Positions 12,389-20,720 of a stretch of 64,000 nt of DNA are shown here, in pieces. The notes beneath the pieces were generated by a model that was given only the letters and a program-made list of their open reading frames with translations, had not been told where the DNA came from and searched no databases. This DNA is from Hyphomicrobiaceae bacterium. Its GTDB lineage: Bacteria > Pseudomonadota > Alphaproteobacteria > Rhizobiales > Hyphomicrobiaceae. Location of the stretch: the NCBI GenBank assembly GCA_021775735.1, contig JAJFHG010000059.1, positions 94,376 through 158,375 on the forward strand, written 5' to 3'. The translations under genes and the position numbers were made by a program. Each line of letters begins with the position of its first letter. The stretch's first letter is position 1.

Positions 12389-12464
12389 CTGCGTCCGATT
12401 TCAAATAGTGAGTGGTATGGCTCGCAGCTATGTCGTGCAACCGTGGGGTCCAGTTGAGTTGGCT

Positions 12465-13904
12465 TTAAGAGGTGCGACCCTCAATTTCAACACCTTCCGC
12501 CTCATCGACATCAGCAAGATTGTCAAGGAATACGTCCCACTTGGCATCAAGATGTTCACTGGCATCATAAGGCGGTAACGTTTCAAACCTTCCGTCTTCG
12601 TGCTCGGTAACAATGCCATCATCAATCAGTCGACCCAGGGCATCTTCAAGATCAAAATCAACGATCACGTCAAATGTTTCATACAGATAATGTTCAATCG
12701 CTGCGTCGATGGCGTCTAGGTCTTTGCGTGTCGCTGTTTCTTTGGCCAACACCGAATAAAGCAGCATTTCCTCTTTGACGTCTTCTTCTGCTGCGCGCTC
12801 GGCCAACATCACCATGGCGCTGCGATTGTCCGCCATCGAGTGAAAATAAAGGTTTTGTGCCATCACCACCATGTAGCGCTGCTTTTGATTGGAGAAACTC
12901 ATGAATTGGCGAAATGCAACGGCTCCAAGGCCGGCAACGGCGCCAGCGGCAGCCACCGGGTTTGAGGCGATCAAGGCGAGTTTCCCCGCTGCACCAACCG
13001 CGCCAACACCAAGCCCACCACTGGCCGTGACGCCGAGTTTGACTTTATCGAAGAGACGAAAACGAACTTCCGTATTCGGGAAACACATTTCAATGTCGTT
13101 GCGGGGAATGTTTTTAAACAGCTTCATGTAGATGCTGTCCTCGCTGACCGACTTTGGTAGCACAGACCTCAATTTCTTTAGGACTTTCTCAGCCTCGCGT
13201 CGGTTGAGTTTTTCCTTGGTCATGATTTCGCGTAGGCGCTCCTCGTAGGGCTTCAATTTAAAAAGCACAAACAGGCGCTGGAAAATCGGAACATCAAATT
13301 CTTCACGGCGCAGGAATTTGCGCCAACTGCGACGTGTATCGCGTCGGGTCGTGGCGCCTCGATAAAAAAGTAGACACTCATCAAATGCACCAAGGTCAAC
13401 GAACAGATCGAGGCCGTAATGACTATCTTTGGTGAGGATGATCTTGAGATCGTTCGGATCGACTTCCGTATAGTTGGCCTGAGCGAGAATAGCGCGCATT
13501 TCGCTCATTACCCGCGCTTGCATGTGCTCCAGCTCATCCTCAGAATGCTTGCGCGTAATCAGCAAGTCTGTATCCGGGCTAAATGGCTCATAGGATGGTT
13601 GTAATTCGAGCATGCGCGCGGTGTATTTTTGGCGTCGCCAATACTCAAGATAGCGAAAGAAGCGGTGTGCTTTGCGGGCTTCGCCACTGGGCCAGGCTTC
13701 CGACACGGCCAGTCGATCAACCAATGCAGAAATGGTGACGGGGATAAATGTTTCTCGTTCCGGAGTGGTGTCACTATCAAGCACGGGCTTGCTGACGCCC
13801 GAATTGGTGGGGGTGCTGGCAGCATTTTCTGTGCTGGGTTCTTTCGCTGACGACATCATAGCTGTCATGTCACGCGCGACTACCTCACTTGAGGCCATTG
13901 CCAT
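12465..13904 (-). CDS. DUF3754 (TMEM143-like) protein
   Basis: I recognise this as a DUF3754-type protein; its function is unknown to me. The 479-residue product has a charged N-terminal half with WRKFLRREEFDVPIFQRLF and the conserved MKLFKNIPRNDIEMCFPNT. A glycine/alanine-rich hydrophobic stretch at about residues 290-335 could form one or two membrane passes. The helical C-terminal part (QRYMVVMAQNLYFHSMADNR) ends in an acidic tail. The start is uncertain because two ATGs lie two codons apart at 13904. It is upstream of prmA, 76 bases away, and divergent from the J-protein gene. Confidence 0.75.
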   Translation of the reverse strand: MAMASSEVVARDMTAMMSSAKEPSTENAASTPTNSGVSKPVLDSDTTPERETFIPVTISALVDRLAVSEAWPSGEARKAHRFFRYLEYWRRQKYTARMLELQPSYEPFSPDTDLLITRKHSEDELEHMQARVMSEMRAILAQANYTEVDPNDLKIILTKDSHYGLDLFVDLGAFDECLLFYRGATTRRDTRRSWRKFLRREEFDVPIFQRLFVLFKLKPYEERLREIMTKEKLNRREAEKVLKKLRSVLPKSVSEDSIYMKLFKNIPRNDIEMCFPNTEVRFRLFDKVKLGVTASGGLGVGAVGAAGKLALIASNPVAAAGAVAGLGAVAFRQFMSFSNQKQRYMVVMAQNLYFHSMADNRSAMVMLAERAAEEDVKEEMLLYSVLAKETATRKDLDAIDAAIEHYLYETFDVIVDFDLEDALGRLIDDGIVTEHEDGRFETLPPYDASEHLDAKWDVFLDNLADVDEAEGVEIEGRTS

Positions 13905-14265
13905 CCACTCCTTACAACGAAAGGCAGCATCTGCCGCCTCAGGCCTCGAGCCCGGTTTTTTCTACGTCCTTCGATCAGCCATTGTCGAGCCTAACCCGCC
14001 TGAAAGCCAAGAATTTGACTGGGAATGAACTAAATTCGCTGATGTTAGGCGTGCCTGATTTGTTAATGCACTGAAAAGACAAGAAAAATTATGCTGACTG
14101 AGCTGTGTCATGAATATGTGAGGTGCCGTTGAGCTGGTTTTTGGTTGTGGGTAGAAGTGCAATAGAACTGAATAAAACCCCTATTGCCCCGGTAGCGCCT
14201 TTCTTCGATTGAAGCTAGTTTGCCTCTGAGTAGTAGTTGGCGGGTTCGCATCTGGGGGGGTAACG
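13905..14265. other. Divergent intergenic region, no gene recognised
   Basis: These 361 bases separate divergent genes (DUF3754 on minus, J-protein on plus) and must hold both promoters. No open frame with family resemblance and no clear -35/-10 pair was found. A run of seven G just before the GTG at 14266 acts as its Shine-Dalgarno. Confidence 0.5.
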
Positions 14266-15294
14266 GTGCGCACATTGAGCGTGAATCAAATATTTTTAGC
14301 CATGATCGTTTTTGTGGGCTGTGTGCTCGGGTTGGCGACGCTTGCCGAAGCCCAAAGCCCGCAAGCGCCCAAACGCACGATTATAGAGAGCCTTGATGAT
14401 GTTGGTCCGGCACCGCGACCTTCGAAACTAACGCAAACTTCTCAAAGATATGACTACTCGGTGTCGCGTGAGTTGTTGCCGCCCATTTCGGGAATGGAAG
14501 AGGTTACCGCGACGGCGGGTTGGGTGACCGTGATTGAAGCACGTGATCTCACGACAGGTTCGTTGCCGTCAAATGATACACCAACCCGATTGTGGCTTGT
14601 TGGCCTGTTGATTGCAGTCGGCAGCGTCGTGCTGTTTCGCCGTCCACTGCAAACAGGATTGGCACATGCACTATCAGGTTTGTCATTATCTTCCGTCACG
14701 AGCCGTTTGCCATTTGCGCACCTGATTGCGCGAGCAAATGATTTGGGCGCCGATTTTGCACAACAATTCAAATCAGATCATGAGCCGCAGCCGCAATGGG
14801 ATGCTGAAACTGAAAGCACGAATTATCAAATCACAACACTGCTGTCGCAGATCGAAGGGGTTGTTTCCCGACTAAAAAACGGCGCGCCATTGCGCGATGT
14901 CCTTAATCAGGAATTGCGCCTTATTCACTATCGCATTGAGGCTGCCGCAGACGCAGCTCGCCTGGGTCATGAGACCAGCGAAAAATCAGCAGCTCGGTTT
15001 CGCGGGCTGGTGCGCGAATTGGAACGTGTGCGGCGTATTGCTGATAGTGCAGCCGCCAGTGTGATTGATCCAAGAGATCAACTTGCGCACCCACAATCGC
15101 CAAGTGAAGCCTATGCAATGTTGGGTGTGAACCCAGATGCAGCACCGCAGGTTCTTAAAAAGCTTGTTGATGCGCTACGCGTCACCTGGCATCCAGACCA
15201 TGCTCGCAATGAGAGTGACCGCTTATTGCGTGAAGAACGTATCAAGCAAATCAACAGTGCGTGGGATCTAATCAATCCCGATGGCCGCATTTAG
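14266..15294 (+). CDS. Membrane-anchored protein with C-terminal J domain
   Basis: A 342-residue DnaJ-domain protein. It opens with a signal-like hydrophobic segment ending in ATLAEAQS (about residue 30), then about 75 extracytoplasmic residues, a membrane segment at about 108-125 (LWLVGLLIAVGSVVLF), a helical cytoplasmic part, and a J domain at the extreme C-terminus with the Hsp70-stimulating HPD at residues 309-311. The J domain would therefore face the cytoplasm and could recruit DnaK to the membrane, as TerB/DjlA-type J-proteins do; this role is inferred. Start is GTG after a G-rich Shine-Dalgarno. Confidence 0.75.
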   Translation: MRTLSVNQIFLAMIVFVGCVLGLATLAEAQSPQAPKRTIIESLDDVGPAPRPSKLTQTSQRYDYSVSRELLPPISGMEEVTATAGWVTVIEARDLTTGSLPSNDTPTRLWLVGLLIAVGSVVLFRRPLQTGLAHALSGLSLSSVTSRLPFAHLIARANDLGADFAQQFKSDHEPQPQWDAETESTNYQITTLLSQIEGVVSRLKNGAPLRDVLNQELRLIHYRIEAAADAARLGHETSEKSAARFRGLVRELERVRRIADSAAASVIDPRDQLAHPQSPSEAYAMLGVNPDAAPQVLKKLVDALRVTWHPDHARNESDRLLREERIKQINSAWDLINPDGRI

Positions 15295-15297
15295 CTA

Positions 15298-15338
15298 CCG
15301 CCCCGCTCTCATTTTTGTAGATCTTAAGAGAGGGGCGG
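15298..15338. terminator. Hairpin between convergent J-protein and bactofilin genes
   Basis: CCGCCCC-g-CTCT (15298-15309) pairs with AGAG-a-GGGGCGG (15327-15338): 11 of 12 positions, 17-base loop. It begins 3 bases after the J-protein stop. A T-rich run (CTTTTT) follows about 17 bases later rather than at once, so it may not act as a simple intrinsic terminator. Confidence 0.55.
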
Positions 15339-15373
15339 CGTGCGTTAGCTCGGGCTTTTTAAGCTCGTTCTTT

Positions 15374-15967
15374 TTAAGATGACAGGTGGGGTGGCGTGCC
15401 CTGCGTGCTAAAGGGCGAAGCCGCAGTAGAGCTCTGTGGTTGTTGGACTTGGTGTCCGCCGCCCGCGCCATTGTGTGCTGATGATGTCTCAGTACCTGGC
15501 TTTACAAGCTGCGGACTGATGTTGTCACCTTCGCGTGCCTTGCGCGATCGGCCATCAAAGCTGGCACCGCTTTCAATCGCTAAGTTATTTGAGTGAATAT
15601 CGCCATCAACGTCTGCTGTGGCGTGTAAAATCACGCGGCTACCAAGAATAGCGCCTGAGACTTGACCAAATACATTGACAGTTTCAGCAGCGATTGCCCC
15701 GGTTATGCGGCCTTCTCGGCCAACTTCCAATTCCTGTGAATGTAAGTCTGCTTCAATATCGCCATTTACGCGCAACCTGCCCTTGCAGCGAATTGTGATG
15801 GTTTCTCCTTCGATCGAAAGATCGTTGCCAATTACGGATTCAGCGGACGTTGCGTGTGTTGCTGCATGTTGTGCTTGCGCGACGACAGAACGATAGCCTG
15901 TGCGCTTTTGTGGAACAACTGCTGTGCTCGTGTCTGGGCTTGGTTCTTGCTTACGACTAAATACCAT
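15374..15967 (-). CDS. Bactofilin (polymer-forming cytoskeletal protein)
   Basis: Bactofilins polymerise without nucleotide into filaments that localise envelope enzymes or stalk and chromosome factors. The 197-residue protein has the central bactofilin domain at about residues 40-140: a right-handed beta-helix of short repeats (GETITIRCKGRLRVNGDIEA, LEVGREGRITGAIAAE, VNVFGQVSGAILGSRVIL). Disordered tails flank it; the C-terminal one is rich in Gln, Ser and Gly. GGGAGG precedes the ATG. It stands alone on the minus strand between the J-protein and helicase genes. Confidence 0.9.
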   Translation of the reverse strand: MVFSRKQEPSPDTSTAVVPQKRTGYRSVVAQAQHAATHATSAESVIGNDLSIEGETITIRCKGRLRVNGDIEADLHSQELEVGREGRITGAIAAETVNVFGQVSGAILGSRVILHATADVDGDIHSNNLAIESGASFDGRSRKAREGDNISPQLVKPGTETSSAHNGAGGGHQVQQPQSSTAASPFSTQGTPPHLSS

Positions 15968-16138
15968 TGAAGACCTCCCTCATGTTATGATCTGCGCTCA
16001 CAAAGACGCTTTGAGGTGGTCGAATTATGGCTAGCGCAACACAAAATTATTGCGCTCCAAATGGGTATAACGTTCTGTTGTGCAGCAGCAATCATTTAAC
16101 GTGTTGGAAAAACAAAAACGATTTTCAGTTTGGCGACA

Positions 16139-18589
16139 TCAAGAGGCGCGTGAAACAAAGCTATCGACGACACGTTTTGCTCCTGCATGATCAAACTCAA
16201 TTGTGAGCTTGTTGCCATCAACACTGGTTATGGTGCCGGTGCCAAATTTTTTATGCACGACGCGATCACCAACCTGAAATCCAGCAGGCTCTGCTATCGA
16301 TGACGCGATGAGTTCACCTTCAATCGTGACGGGTGGTTGATTCATCCGCCGCGCATGCGGTTTTCCAGCCGCCGCTGAGTCCGCATTGCTTTGTGTCCGT
16401 TTGCGCGCGCGTTTCCAGCCTGGCGTGTCATAAGGCTTCGCCTGAGAGATGTCTTGATCATCAAATCGGCTGGCGCCAAAGGGGTTTGTCGGCCGATTAG
16501 CAAAATTCTTATAGGTTCCGCCGAGCGGATTTGAAGCTTCCTCTACGTCGACGTGCGCGCTTGGTAGCTCATCAACAAAGCGCGACGGCGCCGCAGATTG
16601 ATAGAGGCCGTGTGTGCGCCGGTTTTGGGCAAAAGAGACCTTGAGGGTTTTGCGCGCCCGCGTGATGCCAACGTAGGCAAGGCGGCGCTCCTCTTCGAGA
16701 CCGGCTTGGCCTTGTTCATCGAGGGCGCGCTGATGTGGGAACAGGCCTTCTTCCCAACCGGGTAGATAGACACTGTCAAACTCTAGGCCTTTGGCGGCAT
16801 GGAGGGTCATTAGCGAAACGCGATCACCATCGTTGGCCTGCTCTGCATCCATCACCAACGAGACGTGTTCTAAGAATCCAGACAACGAGTCGAAGTCATG
16901 CATAAAGCGGATCAATTCTTTGAGGTTGTCTAGGCGGGTTTGGGCTTGTGGACTTTTGTCGGCCTGCCACATTGCGGTGTAACCAGATTCATCCAAGATG
17001 AGTTCTGCTGCTTCTGTGTGTTTTAGCGTGTCAACAGAGTGGCGCCAACGTTCAAACGATTGCATGAGATTCGTCAACGAACGTCGCGCCTTGCCAGAAA
17101 GATCCTCAGTTTCAACAATCACGCGCGCAGCTTCGGTAAGTGTGTAGCCCTTATCGCGTGCAAGATCGCGCACACGTTGAACTGACGCTGCACCAATGCC
17201 GCGTTTGGGTTGGTTGATGATGCGCTCAAATTTCAGATCGTTCGATGGGTTCGTGGTTACATCAAGATAGGCGATAGCGTCTTTGATTTCTGCACGCTCA
17301 TAAAAGCGCGGACCCCCAATGACACGGTAAGGCAGTCCTAAGGTGACAAAGCGATCTTCAAATGCGCGCATTTGTGCTGAGGCGCGGACCAGAATGGCCA
17401 TTTGATTATATGAATGGCCCTTAGCTTTTTTAGCTTCAATATCATCAGCGATCATGCGCGCTTCTTCTTGGTCATCCCATACGGCAAGAAGTGATATTTT
17501 TTCACCGGGATTGTCTTCAGTGAAAAGTGTTTTGCCGAGCCGACCAGTATTGTGGGCGATGAGACCAGAGGCGGCTGCAAGAATATGCGCGGTTGAACGA
17601 TAATTTCGTTCAAGACGGATCACCTGCGCACCAGGGAAATCTTTTTCAAAGCGTAAAATATTATCAACTTCAGCGCCGCGCCAACCATAGATGGATTGAT
17701 CATCATCGCCAACACAGCAAATGTTGGCGGTTCCTTGGGCGAGCAGTCGCAACCACATGTATTGTGCAACGTTTGTGTCTTGGTACTCGTCAACCAGCAT
17801 GTAGCGAAAGCGTTTTTGGTAGTCGGCGAGAATGTCAGGGTGTTTGAGGAATAGATTGAGGCACTCAAGCAGAAGATCGCCAAAGTCACAGGCATTGAGT
17901 TCTTTCAACCGTGCTTGGTAGTCAGTATAAAGGTTTGCGCCTTTTCCAGATGCAAAGCTGAAGGCCTCGCCAGGGGGTACTTTACCCGGCGTTAAACCAC
18001 GGTTCTTCCAACTGTCGATCAAACCAGCCAGTTGGCGCGCTGGCCAGCGATCTTTGTCAAGACCAGCGGCTTCGATGACTTGTTTGAGCAGCCGAATGGA
18101 GTCGTCAGTATCGAGAATCGTGAAACCCGATTTTAAGCCGACAAGTTCAGCGTGACGGCGCAGGATTTTAACGCCGATGGAGTGAAACGTGCCAAGCCAA
18201 GGCATGGCGGCGACATTGCCTCCAATCAATTCACCAATCCGCTCCTTCATTTCGCGTGCCGCTTTATTTGTGAAGGTCACGGCGAGGATTTGCGAGCCAT
18301 AGGCTTTATTGCAGGCGAGGATGTGGGCAATACGCGTGGTCAGCACGCGCGTTTTGCCGGTCCCCGCACCAGCGAGTACCAAGACCGGGCCATCCATGGC
18401 TTCCACACCGGCGCGTTGTCCAGGATTAAGTCCATCAAGATAAGGCGCTGCGTTGCGCGTTAAAGCGCGTTGCGAATTAGACAACGGGGAATCGGCTGCG
18501 CCATCGGCATTCGGCAGGTCGAAGGGAGGTGCCTCCATATCCGAATCGGCAGGGCCTAAGTCTTGGGAATCTTTGGGTAACTTGCTCAT
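16139..18589 (-). CDS. uvrD: UvrD/PcrA-type ATP-dependent DNA helicase
   Basis: A superfamily 1A helicase acting in nucleotide excision and mismatch repair. The 816-residue product shows Walker A GAGTGKT (residues 74-80), the DEYQDTN box of motif II, QSIYGWRGAE (motif III) and LMTLHAAKGLEFDSV (motif V). A C-terminal Tudor-like segment (FQVGDRVVHKKFGTGTITSV) is typical of PcrA/UvrD and contacts RNA polymerase in studied members. A long acidic N-terminal leader (about 40 residues) precedes the helicase core. It is downstream of, and co-directional with, the ClC gene. Confidence 0.93.
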   Translation of the reverse strand: MSKLPKDSQDLGPADSDMEAPPFDLPNADGAADSPLSNSQRALTRNAAPYLDGLNPGQRAGVEAMDGPVLVLAGAGTGKTRVLTTRIAHILACNKAYGSQILAVTFTNKAAREMKERIGELIGGNVAAMPWLGTFHSIGVKILRRHAELVGLKSGFTILDTDDSIRLLKQVIEAAGLDKDRWPARQLAGLIDSWKNRGLTPGKVPPGEAFSFASGKGANLYTDYQARLKELNACDFGDLLLECLNLFLKHPDILADYQKRFRYMLVDEYQDTNVAQYMWLRLLAQGTANICCVGDDDQSIYGWRGAEVDNILRFEKDFPGAQVIRLERNYRSTAHILAAASGLIAHNTGRLGKTLFTEDNPGEKISLLAVWDDQEEARMIADDIEAKKAKGHSYNQMAILVRASAQMRAFEDRFVTLGLPYRVIGGPRFYERAEIKDAIAYLDVTTNPSNDLKFERIINQPKRGIGAASVQRVRDLARDKGYTLTEAARVIVETEDLSGKARRSLTNLMQSFERWRHSVDTLKHTEAAELILDESGYTAMWQADKSPQAQTRLDNLKELIRFMHDFDSLSGFLEHVSLVMDAEQANDGDRVSLMTLHAAKGLEFDSVYLPGWEEGLFPHQRALDEQGQAGLEEERRLAYVGITRARKTLKVSFAQNRRTHGLYQSAAPSRFVDELPSAHVDVEEASNPLGGTYKNFANRPTNPFGASRFDDQDISQAKPYDTPGWKRARKRTQSNADSAAAGKPHARRMNQPPVTIEGELIASSIAEPAGFQVGDRVVHKKFGTGTITSVDGNKLTIEFDHAGAKRVVDSFVSRAS

Positions 18590-18697
18590 TGCTTTCAGTA
18601 TATCATGGCTGTCAGCGAGCGCCTGTGCCCAGCTGCTTGCTTGCCCACAGTCGGGTTGGGGCTTGGCGCCGCAGAGCGTAGTAGGCCGTCTACGCCT

Positions 18698-20422
18698 TTA
18701 ACGGTGCTCTTCAACATGGGCTTCAACTAAGGCGTGATTGTAGGCGTGGAGTGCCGCCATGCGTTGAGCCTTGCCAATGATGCGCTGCCCGTCTTTCTCA
18801 GGATCAACAACAGGCAATACAGCTCCGCCGACGCGGGCGAAAGCTCTAAGTGCGTGTTCTAAGTTGTCGTCTGGTTTAAGAAATGGATCTTGCGGTGAGT
18901 TCAATTGTTCGACGTCATCGTCTTCACCTTGAAGCGTCATAAAGTCCGAAACACGGGTGCGCCGCAAGATGGCGCGATGTGCTCCTTCATGGAGGAACAA
19001 GCCGCGTTTTTTAAGTTGCCAATGGAAGAAGCCTTGGCCGAGAAAGGCGTGCGAGAGACCGGTTGCAATGGATATCGTGATCAGTAAGGCAATCGCCATA
19101 TTAAACCCACCGGTCAACTCGAACACAATCATCGTAGTTGAGATCGGTGCGCTAAGCACAGCGGCTGCAACACCACCCATGCCCAGGATGGCGTATAGGC
19201 TGGTTGATGACGATGCATCCGGGACTTGTGCTGTTGCTATCAATCCGAATGCCGCCCCCGTCATGGCCCCTAAATAAAGTGAGGGTGAAAAGATGCCGGT
19301 TGCAAATCGACTTGCCAGGGTAAACGAACTGGCCGCTGTTTTGGCAACGATCAACATCAATAACAGAGAGAGGGAGTAGTGCTGAGATAGGGCCTGATCC
19401 GTTGCTTCATAACCTACGCCTAAAATCTGGGGGAAAGACACAGCGATCAATCCGACCGCAAGTCCACCGATGCCTGCGCGCAACCACAACGGCATTTCAA
19501 TTTTCCACATGACACGCTCTGTTGCACGTATTGAAAGTTGAAATAGGATAGCGACGAGCGCACAAACGACGCCGAGGATCATGAAAGCGGGGAATTCCCA
19601 ATTGGATACAATTTCGAAATTTGGAATAATGAACGCGGCCTCATTGCCGAAATGCAATCTGGCGATGACGCCGGCTGCGGCGCTGGCAATGACAATTGGA
19701 ACAAACGCGCGCAAAGCGTAGTGCTGTAAGATGACCTCGTGTGCAAACAAAACGCCTGCAATCGGTGCGTTGAACGATGCTGAAATGGCGGCAGCAACAC
19801 CTGCAGCCAAAAGCGTGCGTTGTGCGTTTCGCGATAGATTCAACTTGTCGCGTAGCCAAGACGTAAGTGTCGCTGCCAGATGCACAACCGGACCTTCACG
19901 GCCAGCACTGGCGCCAAATCCGAGCGCAAATGCTGACAGCAGCGCGCTCAGCAACCCTGTCTTTGGGTCAATATGACAGTCGCTCAGCGCTTTGGCCTCA
20001 ATGACGTCTGCGACGGAGTGTGCGCGTTTGCCTGGGACGTAGGCATCTAGGGCCCAACCAACAACAATCCCGGCGCAGGTCGGTGCCAGGATGAGGAGCC
20101 ACCACGGCGTTGCGTGAGCTGCTGCAATGATACGCTCGTCGGCAGTAAACAGCCATGGTGTTTGGAAGACTCCTATCAGCAACCTAAAGCCAATTGCGGC
20201 ATAGGCGATGGCAGGTCCCAGAGCTAATGCAACCAACCACAGCGTGAATTGCTGTTCGCTTGCAAACAGTTGAATGTTGGTTGCAAACTCATCTTTCAGC
20301 TGTCTTGATTTTGGAGCTGCTTGGCGCCGGAGCCAAAATCGTAGATTTCGGAAAAGGTAGGGTGTGGTCAGAGCAGCCACAAGCCTATCTTTCACAGCTT
20401 GAATTACGTCTTTTCCTGTCAT
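18698..20422 (-). CDS. ClC-type chloride channel/transporter with C-terminal CBS region
   Basis: A 574-residue multi-pass ClC family protein. ClC landmarks are ASAGREGPVVH, with the gating glutamate present, FNAPIAGVLFAHEVIL, and GIFSPSLYLGA. The inner proton-pathway glutamate of E. coli ClC-ec1 (second Glu of its IIEEM) aligns here with valine, and the anion-selectivity GSGIP is replaced by GKRAHS, so chloride/proton exchange cannot be assumed. A CBS-like module follows residue ~480 (VSDFMTLQ, GGAVLPVVD), as in regulated ClCs. It is divergent from the AsmA gene. Confidence 0.88.
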   Translation of the reverse strand: MTGKDVIQAVKDRLVAALTTPYLFRNLRFWLRRQAAPKSRQLKDEFATNIQLFASEQQFTLWLVALALGPAIAYAAIGFRLLIGVFQTPWLFTADERIIAAAHATPWWLLILAPTCAGIVVGWALDAYVPGKRAHSVADVIEAKALSDCHIDPKTGLLSALLSAFALGFGASAGREGPVVHLAATLTSWLRDKLNLSRNAQRTLLAAGVAAAISASFNAPIAGVLFAHEVILQHYALRAFVPIVIASAAAGVIARLHFGNEAAFIIPNFEIVSNWEFPAFMILGVVCALVAILFQLSIRATERVMWKIEMPLWLRAGIGGLAVGLIAVSFPQILGVGYEATDQALSQHYSLSLLLMLIVAKTAASSFTLASRFATGIFSPSLYLGAMTGAAFGLIATAQVPDASSSTSLYAILGMGGVAAAVLSAPISTTMIVFELTGGFNMAIALLITISIATGLSHAFLGQGFFHWQLKKRGLFLHEGAHRAILRRTRVSDFMTLQGEDDDVEQLNSPQDPFLKPDDNLEHALRAFARVGGAVLPVVDPEKDGQRIIGKAQRMAALHAYNHALVEAHVEEHR

Positions 20423-20720
20423 GGGATGAAAGGTGCCCGTGAACTAATACCGGTCTTGGTACGTCTTAGTCCCTGTTCCGGTAGCAATAATCGGGCAGAA
20501 CGTCTAAGGTAAATGCGGCCCTAGCGCCATAAATTCGTACAGTGTGGGGTGTAGAGGGACGTATGTGCTCCGATAATTTTTGCAGCACCGAAGTCCTGGT
20601 TGCTTGGACACGTAAACAGATCTCACGTGCCGTGCGTGCGTGCCAAGGCCAACCCAACTACGAATGGGCCCATCGCTTAATGATTTGGACTATGGCTTTT
20701 GCAATTCTGGAGACGACTTA
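20423..20720. other. Divergent intergenic region between the ClC and AsmA genes
   Basis: These 298 bases hold the presumed divergent promoters. I found no gene and no convincing promoter or operator. The plus frame is open from a GTG at 20640 into the AsmA gene, but that extension shows no conserved features. Confidence 0.4.
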
